Counted from the first letter of the stretch, positions 1 through 5,688 are shown. The stretch is 5,688 bases of DNA from Acidimicrobiaceae bacterium (GCA_003131665.1 PKWA01000132.1:31849-37536); one strand, 5' to 3'. Numbers and translations are program-made. Notes: generated by a model not told the origin, from the letters alone.

Positions 1-807
1 GCGATTGATATCGTCGTGCCGCCGTATATGGGTTCCTCGGGGAAGCTCACTCAACTGACGAGCGTAAAGACCCGCCTCGTACAAAGCCTGTCGCTTGGCT
101 ACGACGGCGTCGAAAAAGTGCTGCCACCCGGTCACGTGTTTGCCAACGCCGCCTCAGTCCACGAGACCTCCACGGCAGAGCTCACGGTGGCGCTGATCCT
201 GGCCTCTCAGCGTGGCATTCCGGATTTCGTTCGGGCGGCCGACGAGGGCCGGTGGGCGCCCGAACTGCTGCCCAGTTTGGCCGACCGCACCGTCCTGCTC
301 ATTGGTTACGGCGGGGTGGGTCAGGCGATAGAAGCGCGGCTCGTGCCCTTTGAAGTCACCATCGTACGCGCCGCGCGCAGCGAACGAAGTGACGAACGCG
401 GCGTCATTCATGGCATCGACTCAGTGCCAGAACTCCTACCACAGGCCGATATCGTCGTGATCGCGGTGCCACTCACCGACGACACAACTCACCTCGTAAA
501 CGACGCCTTCTTAACTCTCATGCGCGATCACAGTCTGCTGGTCAATATTGCGCGCGGCAAAGTGGCCGACACCGAGGCATTACTTAAACACGCTAACTCT
601 GGGCGTCTTCGCCTAGCTCTGGACGTGACCGATCCCGAACCGTTACCAGAAGGGCACCCCCTCTTTGCTCTGAGCAATGTGCTCATCTCACCGCACGTCG
701 GCGGCGCCACCACCGCGATGATGCCGCGTGTCGTGCACCTTTTGACGGAACAATTTGCCCGGATGCAGCGAGGCGACCCACCCTTGAACGTTGTTCTTCG
801 CAGTTGA
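1..807 (+). CDS. D-2-hydroxyacid dehydrogenase, NAD(P)-dependent (5' partial)
   Basis: This is the C-terminal 268 codons of a D-isomer-specific 2-hydroxyacid dehydrogenase, a cytoplasmic enzyme family that interconverts 2-keto acids and D-2-hydroxy acids. The frame is open to base 1, so the GTG at 16 is probably internal. Full-length relatives are roughly 310-330 residues, so about 45-60 N-terminal residues are missing. Visible landmarks are the end of the catalytic domain (HETSTAELTVALILA, from 160), the dinucleotide-binding GYGGVG (304-321), and the catalytic Arg in NIARGK (codon at 553), Glu in DPEPLP (codon at 637) and His in SPHVGG (codon at 694). All three catalytic residues are intact. 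After the second Rossmann strand the sequence reads VTIVRAARSE, with Arg and no Asp, which favours NADP(H) over NAD(H); that is inference. The substrate (glyoxylate, hydroxypyruvate, phosphoglycerate or other) cannot be told. The gene ends in TGA, 32 bases before the next co-directional gene. Confidence 0.93.
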   Translation, partial: AIDIVVPPYMGSSGKLTQLTSVKTRLVQSLSLGYDGVEKVLPPGHVFANAASVHETSTAELTVALILASQRGIPDFVRAADEGRWAPELLPSLADRTVLLIGYGGVGQAIEARLVPFEVTIVRAARSERSDERGVIHGIDSVPELLPQADIVVIAVPLTDDTTHLVNDAFLTLMRDHSLLVNIARGKVADTEALLKHANSGRLRLALDVTDPEPLPEGHPLFALSNVLISPHVGGATTAMMPRVVHLLTEQFARMQRGDPPLNVVLRS

Positions 808-845
808 TGCTCCGACGAGCGCGAACCTAGACTTGAGTATTGCCA
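804..845 (+). promoter_or_regulatory. Candidate sigma70-type promoter for the nitronate monooxygenase-like gene
   Basis: TTGATG (804-809, overlapping the stop codon of the upstream gene) is followed after 18 bases by TAGACT (828-833). Each matches four of six positions of the TTGACA and TATAAT consensus, and TAGACT fits the looser actinobacterial TANNNT. A transcription start would fall near 840, the first base of the longest reading frame (TTG). No Shine-Dalgarno sequence precedes 840, so the message could be leaderless from there or use a downstream GTG at 855 or 888. The call rests on hexamer matching only. Confidence 0.35.
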
Positions 846-2372
846 GTATCAGACGTGAGTCGAGATGGCAAAGAACGGGTCAGCACTGTGATTGACACCA
901 GCACTCAGCGAATCAAGAGCCCGCCGTGGCTCATTCAAGGCGGGATGGGAATCGCGATCTCCGGCTGGCCACTGGCGCGCGCCGTCGCCCAAGCGGGGCA
1001 ACTCGGCGTCGTTTCGGGAACCGCCATTGACAGCGTTTTCGTTCGTCGACTGCAAGATGACGGAGTCGACGAGTCATTGCGGGCCGTGCTGGACGACTTT
1101 CCAGTTCCGTCCGTTGTCAATGAAGTAGTGGAGCAGTTCGCCACGGTACGGCGATCGGCGTCGGCTCCTTATCGCACCATCCCGATGTTGACGCACCGAA
1201 ATGTGCAACGGTCCCAAGATGTACTCGTTCTCGCTGCCTACGTCGAAGTGGCGCTCGCAAAACGGGGCCACGACGGCCTCGTCGGGATCAACCTACTCAC
1301 CAAGGTGCAGATCCCCACGGTGCCGACTCTCTATGGAGCCATGCTCGCCGGAGTCGATTACGTCGTCATGGGAGCCGGCGTGCCCACCCATATCCCCGGC
1401 GTTCTCGAGCGTCTCGCCCTCGGCCAGACGGTCGACAGTCCACTGAACACCATCGGCAAAATCTCCTCCGAGGAGATACCGGCGCTGCACTTCGACCCCG
1501 CGCGCTACTCACCTTCTCACGCCCTTCGACCACCCAAGTTCCTCGCCATCGTTTCCTCCCACGTTTTGGCGACTGCTCTGTCAAAGCGCAGCAATGGTCC
1601 AGTAAGTGGCTTCGTGATCGAACGACCCATCGCGGGTGGACACAACGCGCCACCTCGTGGACAGATCTCCTTGGATGCCCACGGCAATCCCGAGTATGGC
1701 GAGCGTGACCGCGTCGACTACGCCGTCATGCATGCTCTCGGCGTGCCATTTTGGATTGGCGGAGGAGTGACTACTCCAAAAGATGTCCAGGAGGCACTTG
1801 ATCTCGGTGCCGCGGGAGTCCAAGTGGGGACGCTCTTTGCCTGCTGTCGGGAGTCGGGCATGGACCCCGCTCTGCGCGAGCAAGTTGTAACTGCCGTACT
1901 GAGCGGCCCCGTAGAGGTCTTGACATCGACGCGCGCCTCCTCCACGGGCTACCCGTTCAAGGTGGCGTCGATTCCAGGCACGATCTCGGAGTCATCGATC
2001 TACGACGCGAGAGATCGCAAGTGCGATCTGGGATACCTGCGAGAGGCCTACATCAAGTTAGACGGAAGCATTGGCTATCGCTGCGCCGGAGAGCCAGTGT
2101 CCGCCTATATCAAGAAGGGCGGACTGCTCGAGGATACGGTCGGACGCACCTGCCTGTGCAACGGACTGATGTCGACCTGCGGCTTGGGCCAAGTGCGCGG
2201 CGACAGTGACCAAGAACCTGCCATCGTCACCCTCGGTGACTGTATTAACGAGATTCGTGTCCTCTTGGAAGGAAAGCGGAACTACGGGGCAGCCGACGTG
2301 ATCGCCTACTTGGGAGAGCGAATCACGCTCGACAGCCCCGTCGTCGTCGGCGATACATCCACGCTGCCATGA
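840..2372 (+). CDS. Nitronate monooxygenase-like FMN-dependent protein, long form with Cys-rich C-terminus
   Basis: The protein has up to 510 residues and belongs to the 2-nitropropane dioxygenase/nitronate monooxygenase flavoprotein family (FMN-binding TIM barrel, cytoplasmic). It opens with the family's N-terminal strand IQGGMG (residues 32-37). It carries the AGGHNAPPRG segment with His268, the position of the catalytic His in nitronate monooxygenases, and the FMN phosphate-binding region WIGGG followed by GAAGVQVGT. Classical members have about 310-380 residues. This one has an additional C-terminal part of roughly 120 residues containing C395 (in KCDLGYL), C415 (in YRCAGEP) and C438/C440 (in RTCLCNG), plus C447 and C468. 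I recognise this layout as a widespread long subfamily usually annotated only as nitronate monooxygenase, whose real substrate is not settled. FabK-type enoyl-ACP reductase and PfaD are related folds but fit less well. The start is uncertain: TTG 840 is the longest, while GTG 888 gives 494 residues and keeps every conserved part. Confidence 0.88.
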   Translation: MPVSDVSRDGKERVSTVIDTSTQRIKSPPWLIQGGMGIAISGWPLARAVAQAGQLGVVSGTAIDSVFVRRLQDDGVDESLRAVLDDFPVPSVVNEVVEQFATVRRSASAPYRTIPMLTHRNVQRSQDVLVLAAYVEVALAKRGHDGLVGINLLTKVQIPTVPTLYGAMLAGVDYVVMGAGVPTHIPGVLERLALGQTVDSPLNTIGKISSEEIPALHFDPARYSPSHALRPPKFLAIVSSHVLATALSKRSNGPVSGFVIERPIAGGHNAPPRGQISLDAHGNPEYGERDRVDYAVMHALGVPFWIGGGVTTPKDVQEALDLGAAGVQVGTLFACCRESGMDPALREQVVTAVLSGPVEVLTSTRASSTGYPFKVASIPGTISESSIYDARDRKCDLGYLREAYIKLDGSIGYRCAGEPVSAYIKKGGLLEDTVGRTCLCNGLMSTCGLGQVRGDSDQEPAIVTLGDCINEIRVLLEGKRNYGAADVIAYLGERITLDSPVVVGDTSTLP

Positions 2373-2400
2373 AAATGTTGCGGAGCTTCGGCGCAAACAA
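2372..2400 (-). terminator. Stem-loop with T-run, candidate terminator for the minus-strand lipoprotein gene
   Basis: Read on the minus strand, CGCAAACA's complement (2392-2399) pairs with the complement of TGTTGCG (2376-2382). This gives seven base pairs with one bulged base and a nine-base loop. TTTT follows at 2375-2372 on that strand, as in an intrinsic terminator. It sits about 150 bases beyond the lipoprotein stop codon and directly after the stop of the convergent flavoprotein gene. On the plus strand the same hairpin lacks a T-run and would be weaker. The stem is short, so the call is tentative. Confidence 0.3.
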
Positions 2401-2548
2401 ATTCTTAGCGCTCCGTTGTTCAGGTCAGTTGTCCAAGATTCGATTCACTTAACGCTCTGGGCCCATTAGAACTTGACCCCTGGCGGGACATTCACCACAG
2501 TCGAAGGCGGCAATTGGTCTCCGGCCCCGCGCTGAGCCCGTGCATTAA
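2373..2548. other. Intergenic gap between convergent genes
   Basis: These 176 bases separate the tails of two convergent genes. Besides the stem-loop at its left edge I see only a weak pairing of GCGCT (2529-2533) with AGCGC (2554-2558), which spans the lipoprotein stop codon with a 20-base loop. No credible reading frame, RNA gene or repeat is visible. Confidence 0.6.
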
Positions 2549-4648
2549 TTAACAGCGCAACTGCGAAAACGCCACGGTGTGCATGCTCGATGGCGACACT
2601 GCGCCCGATGCGTTGGTCTGGCTCCACAGCAGATCAGTGCGATTCACCCGCAGAGTTGAGAACGTGTACGACGGTGCTTTTGCGGGGAACACCTTGGGTA
2701 CCTGGCACCACGACGTCGCCGCTGGGTTGAGTCGAAAGAGCTCTTGATGTTGGCCCGACGGAGACGATACGGAGGCAAAGAGTGAACCGTCGGGAGCCAA
2801 CAGCAGTGAACTGCCAAAGGAAGCGAAGTCCGGTCCGGCGGTGGTGCCCGGGATCAAGGGCAACGCGTAGTTCGACCACGATTTACCAGAATCGCTCGAA
2901 CGCAAGAGCGGGTACTCCGAGGACGGATCCAAGAGCAACAGGTCGTGGGGTGAGGTGACGACCAGCTGTTGGGAGAAACAGCTATTGACCGTGGTGATCC
3001 AGTTCGAGGTGGTCCACTTGACGCCCGAACTCGCCGTGGCACCCGCGGGACCGACGAGCAGAGGCTGGAGCGAGCTGTTCATGGCGCAGTGACCCAAATA
3101 GTACGGTCCAAGCGTCACGCACGGTCCAGCGCTCGGACAGCCGAGGGTCGAGAGAGACCACGTGGCCCCTCCATTTGACGTCACCTCCGCTTGCACCAGT
3201 CCGTTCACGGTGCCGGGTGCCGCCTTGGCATTGAAGTAGCTATTCTGACCGGCAAAGAGCGCCAGAACGCTATTGCCTTCGTTCGTGAAACCCGAGAAAT
3301 CCTCAAGGGTGTCGCCCGGCGGCGTGGGCACCGCGTGCCAGGTCGCTCCACTATTTGTCGTATAGAGCCCGGCTAAATAGACCGGTGGCGCGCTGTCGTT
3401 CTGCGCCGTGTCGAAGCCGGCGTAGACCGTAGCACCGTGGCTTGGATCAAGAAGGACGTCGGAGCACTGAGGATCAGACGATGGAGAGGAGAACATCGTG
3501 AGATCGGATCCTGCCAACGCCGCCGTCGCGCCCGCCGTGGAGACCGTGATCTCCTTGGGGCCCCCGACGATCTCCACGCCCGACGCCTGGCACCACGCGA
3601 CGACATTCGAGTTGCGTACTGGTTCAACGGCGGAGGGACCGGCCCACGTGGACAAAATCGTTCTGACACGGCCCAGGTTGGCCCACGTCTTGCTCGCGGC
3701 GACTCGCAATATTCTCGGAGCCAGTACGACGTTGAAGCCACTACTCTTTTGGGTTCTTGTGAACGAAAGAGGCCGATACTTCTGCCCTTTAGACGCTGGC
3801 GCAACGGAGAGATCGAAGCCAAAGGGTTGGCCAATGATTGTCTGCAGAGGCGCCCAGCCAGTCACTCGTACTTCGTCACCAACCTGCGTCGCCGGGGCGC
3901 TGAGATTTAACGTCGCACAAGGCTGCCCGCTCGCACATCTCTCGGGCGTGGGGGCGTCCAACTGAACTGTTGTCTTTGCGTTGGCGGGAGAAAAAGCGCA
4001 ACCGGATATCAATCCCAGGCACTGAATTCCCACCTGATAACTGCCCGACAGTAGTGGATGAATCGACACCGCTCCGTGGTTACTGACGAGCCACGCCGTA
4101 TCGGGAACTATCAGACTCGTGTGAAACGTCGTGGCTGATGACCAGCGAAGTTGAATCGACTCTTGCAGTCCGGTTCGACAGCCGTCCCAGCAGAGATTGC
4201 CCAGCGTGTTTCTCTTGGTCGGTGGACGTCCCAAGAACCGACCAGTGACCACTACCGTCTCTCCGGGCGTGACGGGGCCCGGGCGAATCGACAACGACAC
4301 GTCTTTGATGGTTGTCGAAGGAGAAGTCGTCGTCGTTGGAAAAGTAGGCGCCGCGCCGGAGTTCAGCAAGTAGGCCTGAAGGGCCACTACCAATGAGGAG
4401 CTCTGCAGCGCCGGTATTCGAAAGCACCCCGTAATATCGCCATTGAAGGACTGCTGGATGAAGCCGTTATACGTTGGACACATCGAACTGGGATCGACCG
4501 TCGCCTCCGGGGTGATCACTCCGCTGGAGTGAGCGCTAACGGAACCGTTGAGAGGAGAACCACAACTCGCCAGGACGATCGCTGCCGCCGCGAGCATGGT
4601 TGCCCTTTGGAGGGTAACTCTGGTGCGAATCTGTTTGAGAAACAACAT
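2549..4648 (-). CDS. Secreted lipoprotein with two Ig-like domains and Asp-box (BNR) beta-propeller repeats
   Basis: The protein has 699 residues. The N-terminus is a type II signal peptide: a basic n-region (K5, R8, R10, R15), a hydrophobic stretch ATMLAAAAIVLA, and lipobox LASC with lipidated Cys29, so it should be anchored on the outer face of the membrane. A Thr/Ser/Pro linker (about 101-113) leads to two Ig-like beta domains. Their starts resemble each other: PGETVVVTG (128-136) and VGDEVRVTG (256-264). The C-terminal half carries Asp-box motifs of the S-x-D-x-G-x-x-W type at 430-437 (TTNSGATW), 490-497 (TSNGGATW) and 584-591 (SSDSGKSW), with a degenerate one at 538-545. These mark a beta-propeller of the sialidase/BNR/Vps10 kind. 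No sialidase active-site motif is evident, so a binding or structural role is as likely as glycoside hydrolysis. Sixteen Cys besides C29 could form disulfides. GGAG (4656-4659) lies seven bases before the ATG and supports this start. Confidence 0.85.
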   Translation of the reverse strand: MLFLKQIRTRVTLQRATMLAAAAIVLASCGSPLNGSVSAHSSGVITPEATVDPSSMCPTYNGFIQQSFNGDITGCFRIPALQSSSLVVALQAYLLNSGAAPTFPTTTTSPSTTIKDVSLSIRPGPVTPGETVVVTGRFLGRPPTKRNTLGNLCWDGCRTGLQESIQLRWSSATTFHTSLIVPDTAWLVSNHGAVSIHPLLSGSYQVGIQCLGLISGCAFSPANAKTTVQLDAPTPERCASGQPCATLNLSAPATQVGDEVRVTGWAPLQTIIGQPFGFDLSVAPASKGQKYRPLSFTRTQKSSGFNVVLAPRILRVAASKTWANLGRVRTILSTWAGPSAVEPVRNSNVVAWCQASGVEIVGGPKEITVSTAGATAALAGSDLTMFSSPSSDPQCSDVLLDPSHGATVYAGFDTAQNDSAPPVYLAGLYTTNSGATWHAVPTPPGDTLEDFSGFTNEGNSVLALFAGQNSYFNAKAAPGTVNGLVQAEVTSNGGATWSLSTLGCPSAGPCVTLGPYYLGHCAMNSSLQPLLVGPAGATASSGVKWTTSNWITTVNSCFSQQLVVTSPHDLLLLDPSSEYPLLRSSDSGKSWSNYALPLIPGTTAGPDFASFGSSLLLAPDGSLFASVSSPSGQHQELFRLNPAATSWCQVPKVFPAKAPSYTFSTLRVNRTDLLWSQTNASGAVSPSSMHTVAFSQLRC

Positions 4649-4945
4649 CGCGTGACTCCACGTCGTCTAGGTCTTCAATTCGGAGCGAACAGCGAATTAC
4701 TCAACCACCCTAACGACGTCACCGTCTCGCCAGCGGTGCAACGCGACCGCTAACGAAGGCGAAGTACAACGAACCACTCTCCGAGCGGCGATTTTGAGCA
4801 AGTGAGCACAAAGTCATCCTTGATGTGAGGTCCACGCTTCATCGTGGTGGTGACGTCAAGACCGACGAGAGGCTTCTAACCAATTTTGAAAGAATCTCTC
4901 AGAAATCGGACAGCTTCCTCACATCAATCTCACAATTCCCCTTTC

Positions 4946-4951
4946 TACAGT
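4946..4951 (+). promoter_or_regulatory. Candidate -10 element of the duplicated secreted-protein gene
   Basis: TACAGT fits the actinobacterial TANNNT -10 pattern and would start transcription near 4958, leaving a leader of about 22 bases that contains the ribosome binding site. The matching -35 region (about 4923-4928) has no good TTGACA likeness, so the assignment is weak. Confidence 0.27.
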
Positions 4952-4967
4952 GGGTACCGTTCCTGTG

Positions 4968-4974
4968 AAAGGAG
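4968..4974 (+). promoter_or_regulatory. Ribosome binding site that fixes the start at ATG 4980
   Basis: AAAGGAG lies five bases before ATG 4980. The in-frame alternative start at 4950 has no such site and would place an unlikely ten-residue stretch before a clean signal peptide, so 4980 is preferred. Confidence 0.85.
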
Positions 4975-4979
4975 AACCC

Positions 4980-5579
4980 ATGAAGTACTTCCCCGCTCGA
5001 TCCATAACAGCTTTCGCCCTAGTCACCGCGATGGGCATCGGCGTTCCCGCCGTTGCGTTCGCCGATTCAACCACCACCACGACCACACCCGCCGCCCCTT
5101 CGGCGTGGACCACGTGGCACCAGTCGTGGGTGAGTTACTACGACGGCATTAAGGCAATTCGTGCGACTTACCGAGCCTCAGTTGAGAGCGCGCGAGCGAC
5201 GTACGACACCGCGAAATCGATGGCCACGACCAAGGCGGAGCGTCAAGCGGCGCTGGTCACCCTCGACGCGGCTCTGACCGCGGCCCTTAACGCCCGGGTC
5301 ACCGCCATTACTGCAGCCGGCGACCCACCCGCGCCGCCCGCGGGCTATAACGGCACCACGTACGTCACCGGCATCCAAGACGCGAACGTCGCCTATCGTG
5401 CCTCCACCACCGCCGCCCAGTCGGCGTACGCACAGGCTCTGGCCAGCGCGACCACGTCGGCGCAACGTCGGACCGCTCGTCTGACGCTTGACATTGCGGT
5501 CGCTAACGCCATCGTTGCCCGCAGCACCGCCCTGCTCGCGCTCGGCGCGCCCCCGGCGCACCCGGGTAAGACCTCTTAG
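4980..5579 (+). CDS. Secreted Ala/Thr-rich helical protein with internal tandem duplication, function unknown
   Basis: The protein has 199 residues. I do not recognise a named family. It begins with a Sec-type signal peptide: basic n-region (K2, R7), a hydrophobic core, and a predicted cleavage after VAFA (residues 25-28). A Thr-rich linker (30-36) follows, then a short Trp-rich segment (W43, W46, W50). The rest is two copies of a unit of about 70 residues, 53-122 and 128-197, that align without a gap. Shared elements include a Y-R-A-S tetrapeptide, ATT, a TLD triplet, an A-R pair and a closing G-x-PPA-x-P. The Ala-rich, charged composition and lack of Pro/Gly inside each unit predict long helices, ending in Pro-rich turns. 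No Cys, lipobox, transmembrane anchor or catalytic motif is present, so it is probably released or loosely wall-associated. It is divergent from the lipoprotein gene, and its stop codon overlaps that of the converging minus-strand gene. Confidence 0.85.
   Translation: MKYFPARSITAFALVTAMGIGVPAVAFADSTTTTTTPAAPSAWTTWHQSWVSYYDGIKAIRATYRASVESARATYDTAKSMATTKAERQAALVTLDAALTAALNARVTAITAAGDPPAPPAGYNGTTYVTGIQDANVAYRASTTAAQSAYAQALASATTSAQRRTARLTLDIAVANAIVARSTALLALGAPPAHPGKTS
5136..5570 (+). repeat. Two tandem copies of a ~70-codon unit inside the secreted-protein gene
   Basis: Codons 5136-5345 and 5361-5570 encode units that align gaplessly at an offset of 75 residues (225 bases). By my count about 31 of 70 residues are identical, including YRAS, ATT, TLD and PPA. 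The likeness is at protein level and the DNA has diverged, so this is an old duplication and not a recent repeat. Confidence 0.8.
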
Positions 5580-5680
5580 TCGCGACCCATCCAGCAGGCT
5601 ACGCAGGCCTGGTTGCCCTCTTTGTCGGCCAAGACCCACCACGCGGGTGCGTATTGGTCGGTAACGAGGCGGCCGCCTCG
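5576..5680 (-). CDS. C-terminal fragment of a VOC/glyoxalase-like protein (truncated by window end)
   Basis: Read on the minus strand, the last codons before TAA (5578-5576) encode WWVLADKEGNQACV and end in CWMGRD. The pattern 'W-x-V-L-A-D-x-E-G-N-x-x-C-V' is typical of the last beta-strands of vicinal oxygen chelate (glyoxalase/bleomycin-resistance-like) proteins, where D-P-x-G-N is the usual motif; here the Pro is Lys. Only 34 codons are visible, against about 120-140 in the family. Frame integrity is good from 5576 to 5671, but further out an in-frame TAA (5683-5681) falls in the outer arm of the terminal palindrome. Either the assembly is wrong there or the gene is broken. The gene converges on the secreted-protein gene with a four-base tail-to-tail overlap (TTAG, 5576-5579). 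Substrate and function cannot be told. Confidence 0.6.
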   Translation of the reverse strand, partial: RGGRLVTDQYAPAWWVLADKEGNQACVACWMGRD

Positions 5681-5688
5681 TTACCGAC
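5657..5688. repeat. 32-bp perfect palindrome at the window end
   Basis: The two 16-base arms (5657-5672 and 5673-5688) are exact reverse complements with no spacer, centred on GCGGCCGC (5669-5676). The window stops exactly at the end of the right arm, so the true extent is unknown. The left arm reads as coding sequence of the VOC-like gene, whereas the right arm introduces a stop in that frame. It could be a fold-back assembly artefact or a genuine hairpin. Confidence 0.9.

Larger units (their letters stand above)
4649..4979. other. Divergent intergenic region between two exported-protein genes
   Basis: This 331-base region must hold the promoters of both flanking genes. Visible elements are the Shine-Dalgarno sites at each end, a perfect TGACGTCA palindrome (4851-4858), and a five-pair inverted repeat CCACG/CGTGG with a six-base spacer (4832-4847). 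The inverted repeat and the palindrome lie close together and could be operator-like, but nothing links them to a regulator. I found no convincing promoter for the lipoprotein gene, no RNA gene and no believable small coding sequence. Confidence 0.5.

Noticed and set aside
7..459. Twelve-base direct repeat GATATCGTCGTG at 7-18 and 448-459.
   Set aside because: Both copies encode D-I-V-V in beta-strands of the dehydrogenase, where such codons recur by chance and by fold. No mobile or regulatory context.
840..2372. Possibility that the flavoprotein is a PfaD-type polyketide/polyunsaturated fatty acid enoyl reductase.
   Set aside because: The N-terminal motif and the GGHNAPPRG segment fit nitronate monooxygenase-like long forms better, and no polyketide or fatty-acid synthase genes are nearby.
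2466..2491. TTGACCCCTGGCGGGACA-like stretch, considered as an insertion-sequence end or a -35 promoter box.
   Set aside because: No partner inverted repeat, transposase remnant or target duplication is visible, and no -10 element follows at proper spacing.
3373..3965. Several long overlapping frames on both strands (plus frames near 3437-3910 and 3498-3965, minus frame 3373-3834).
   Set aside because: They lie wholly inside the lipoprotein gene, have Arg-rich low-complexity translations typical of GC-rich shadow frames, and lack ribosome binding sites or recognisable domains.
4795..4808. Direct repeat TGAGCA-xx-TGAGCA in the divergent intergenic region.
   Set aside because: Six-base repeats at this spacing are expected by chance, with no symmetry or promoter placement to support an operator.
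5178..5642. Minus-strand frame of 154 codons opposite the secreted-protein gene.
   Set aside because: Its translation is Gly/Arg-rich with no domain. A different minus frame in the same area (5576-5680) has the VOC-like ending, so this one is a shadow.
1..5688. Search for CRISPR arrays, tRNA/rRNA genes, toxin-antitoxin or phage-defence modules.
   Set aside because: No regularly spaced repeats, cloverleaf-like segments or recognisable defence-family motifs were seen.

Overview
The window looks like a chromosomal fragment from a moderately GC-rich actinomycete. Three things point there: codon use rich in G/C third positions, alternative start codons, and a lipobox lipoprotein and a secreted protein with Thr-rich linkers. 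The Thr-rich secreted proteins and their style suggest class Acidimicrobiia, but that is an impression from sequence, not a database result. Both ends cut through genes, so this may be a whole short contig.

Layout. From 1 to 807 (+) is the 3' part of a D-2-hydroxyacid dehydrogenase gene. It retains its Rossmann motif and Arg/Glu/His catalytic triad. After 32 bases containing a promoter-like sequence comes 840-2372 (+), a long-form nitronate monooxygenase-like FMN TIM-barrel protein with a Cys-rich C-terminal extension. The 176-base gap after it contains a stem-loop that reads best as a terminator for the opposite strand. At 2549-4648 (-) lies a large lipoprotein with two Ig-like domains followed by Asp-box (BNR) repeats of a beta-propeller. 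A 331-base divergent intergenic region separates it from 4980-5579 (+), a small secreted Ala/Thr-rich helical protein. That protein is built from two gapless copies of a unit of about 70 residues. Its stop codon overlaps the stop of a truncated minus-strand gene (5576 upward) encoding the C-terminal end of what looks like a VOC/glyoxalase-like protein. The window ends exactly on a 32-bp perfect palindrome.

How the genes work together. The first two genes are co-directional redox enzymes and could be co-expressed, but nothing ties them to one pathway. The lipoprotein and the duplicated secreted protein are divergent neighbours and both are exported, so a shared cell-surface context is possible but unproven. 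I see no mobile element, CRISPR array, RNA gene, toxin-antitoxin pair or recognisable defence system.

The observations most worth following are these: the terminal palindrome, whose outer arm puts an in-frame stop into the VOC-like gene and so may be a fold-back assembly artefact; the internally duplicated secreted protein; the Cys motif of the nitronate monooxygenase-like protein; and the Ig/Asp-box lipoprotein.
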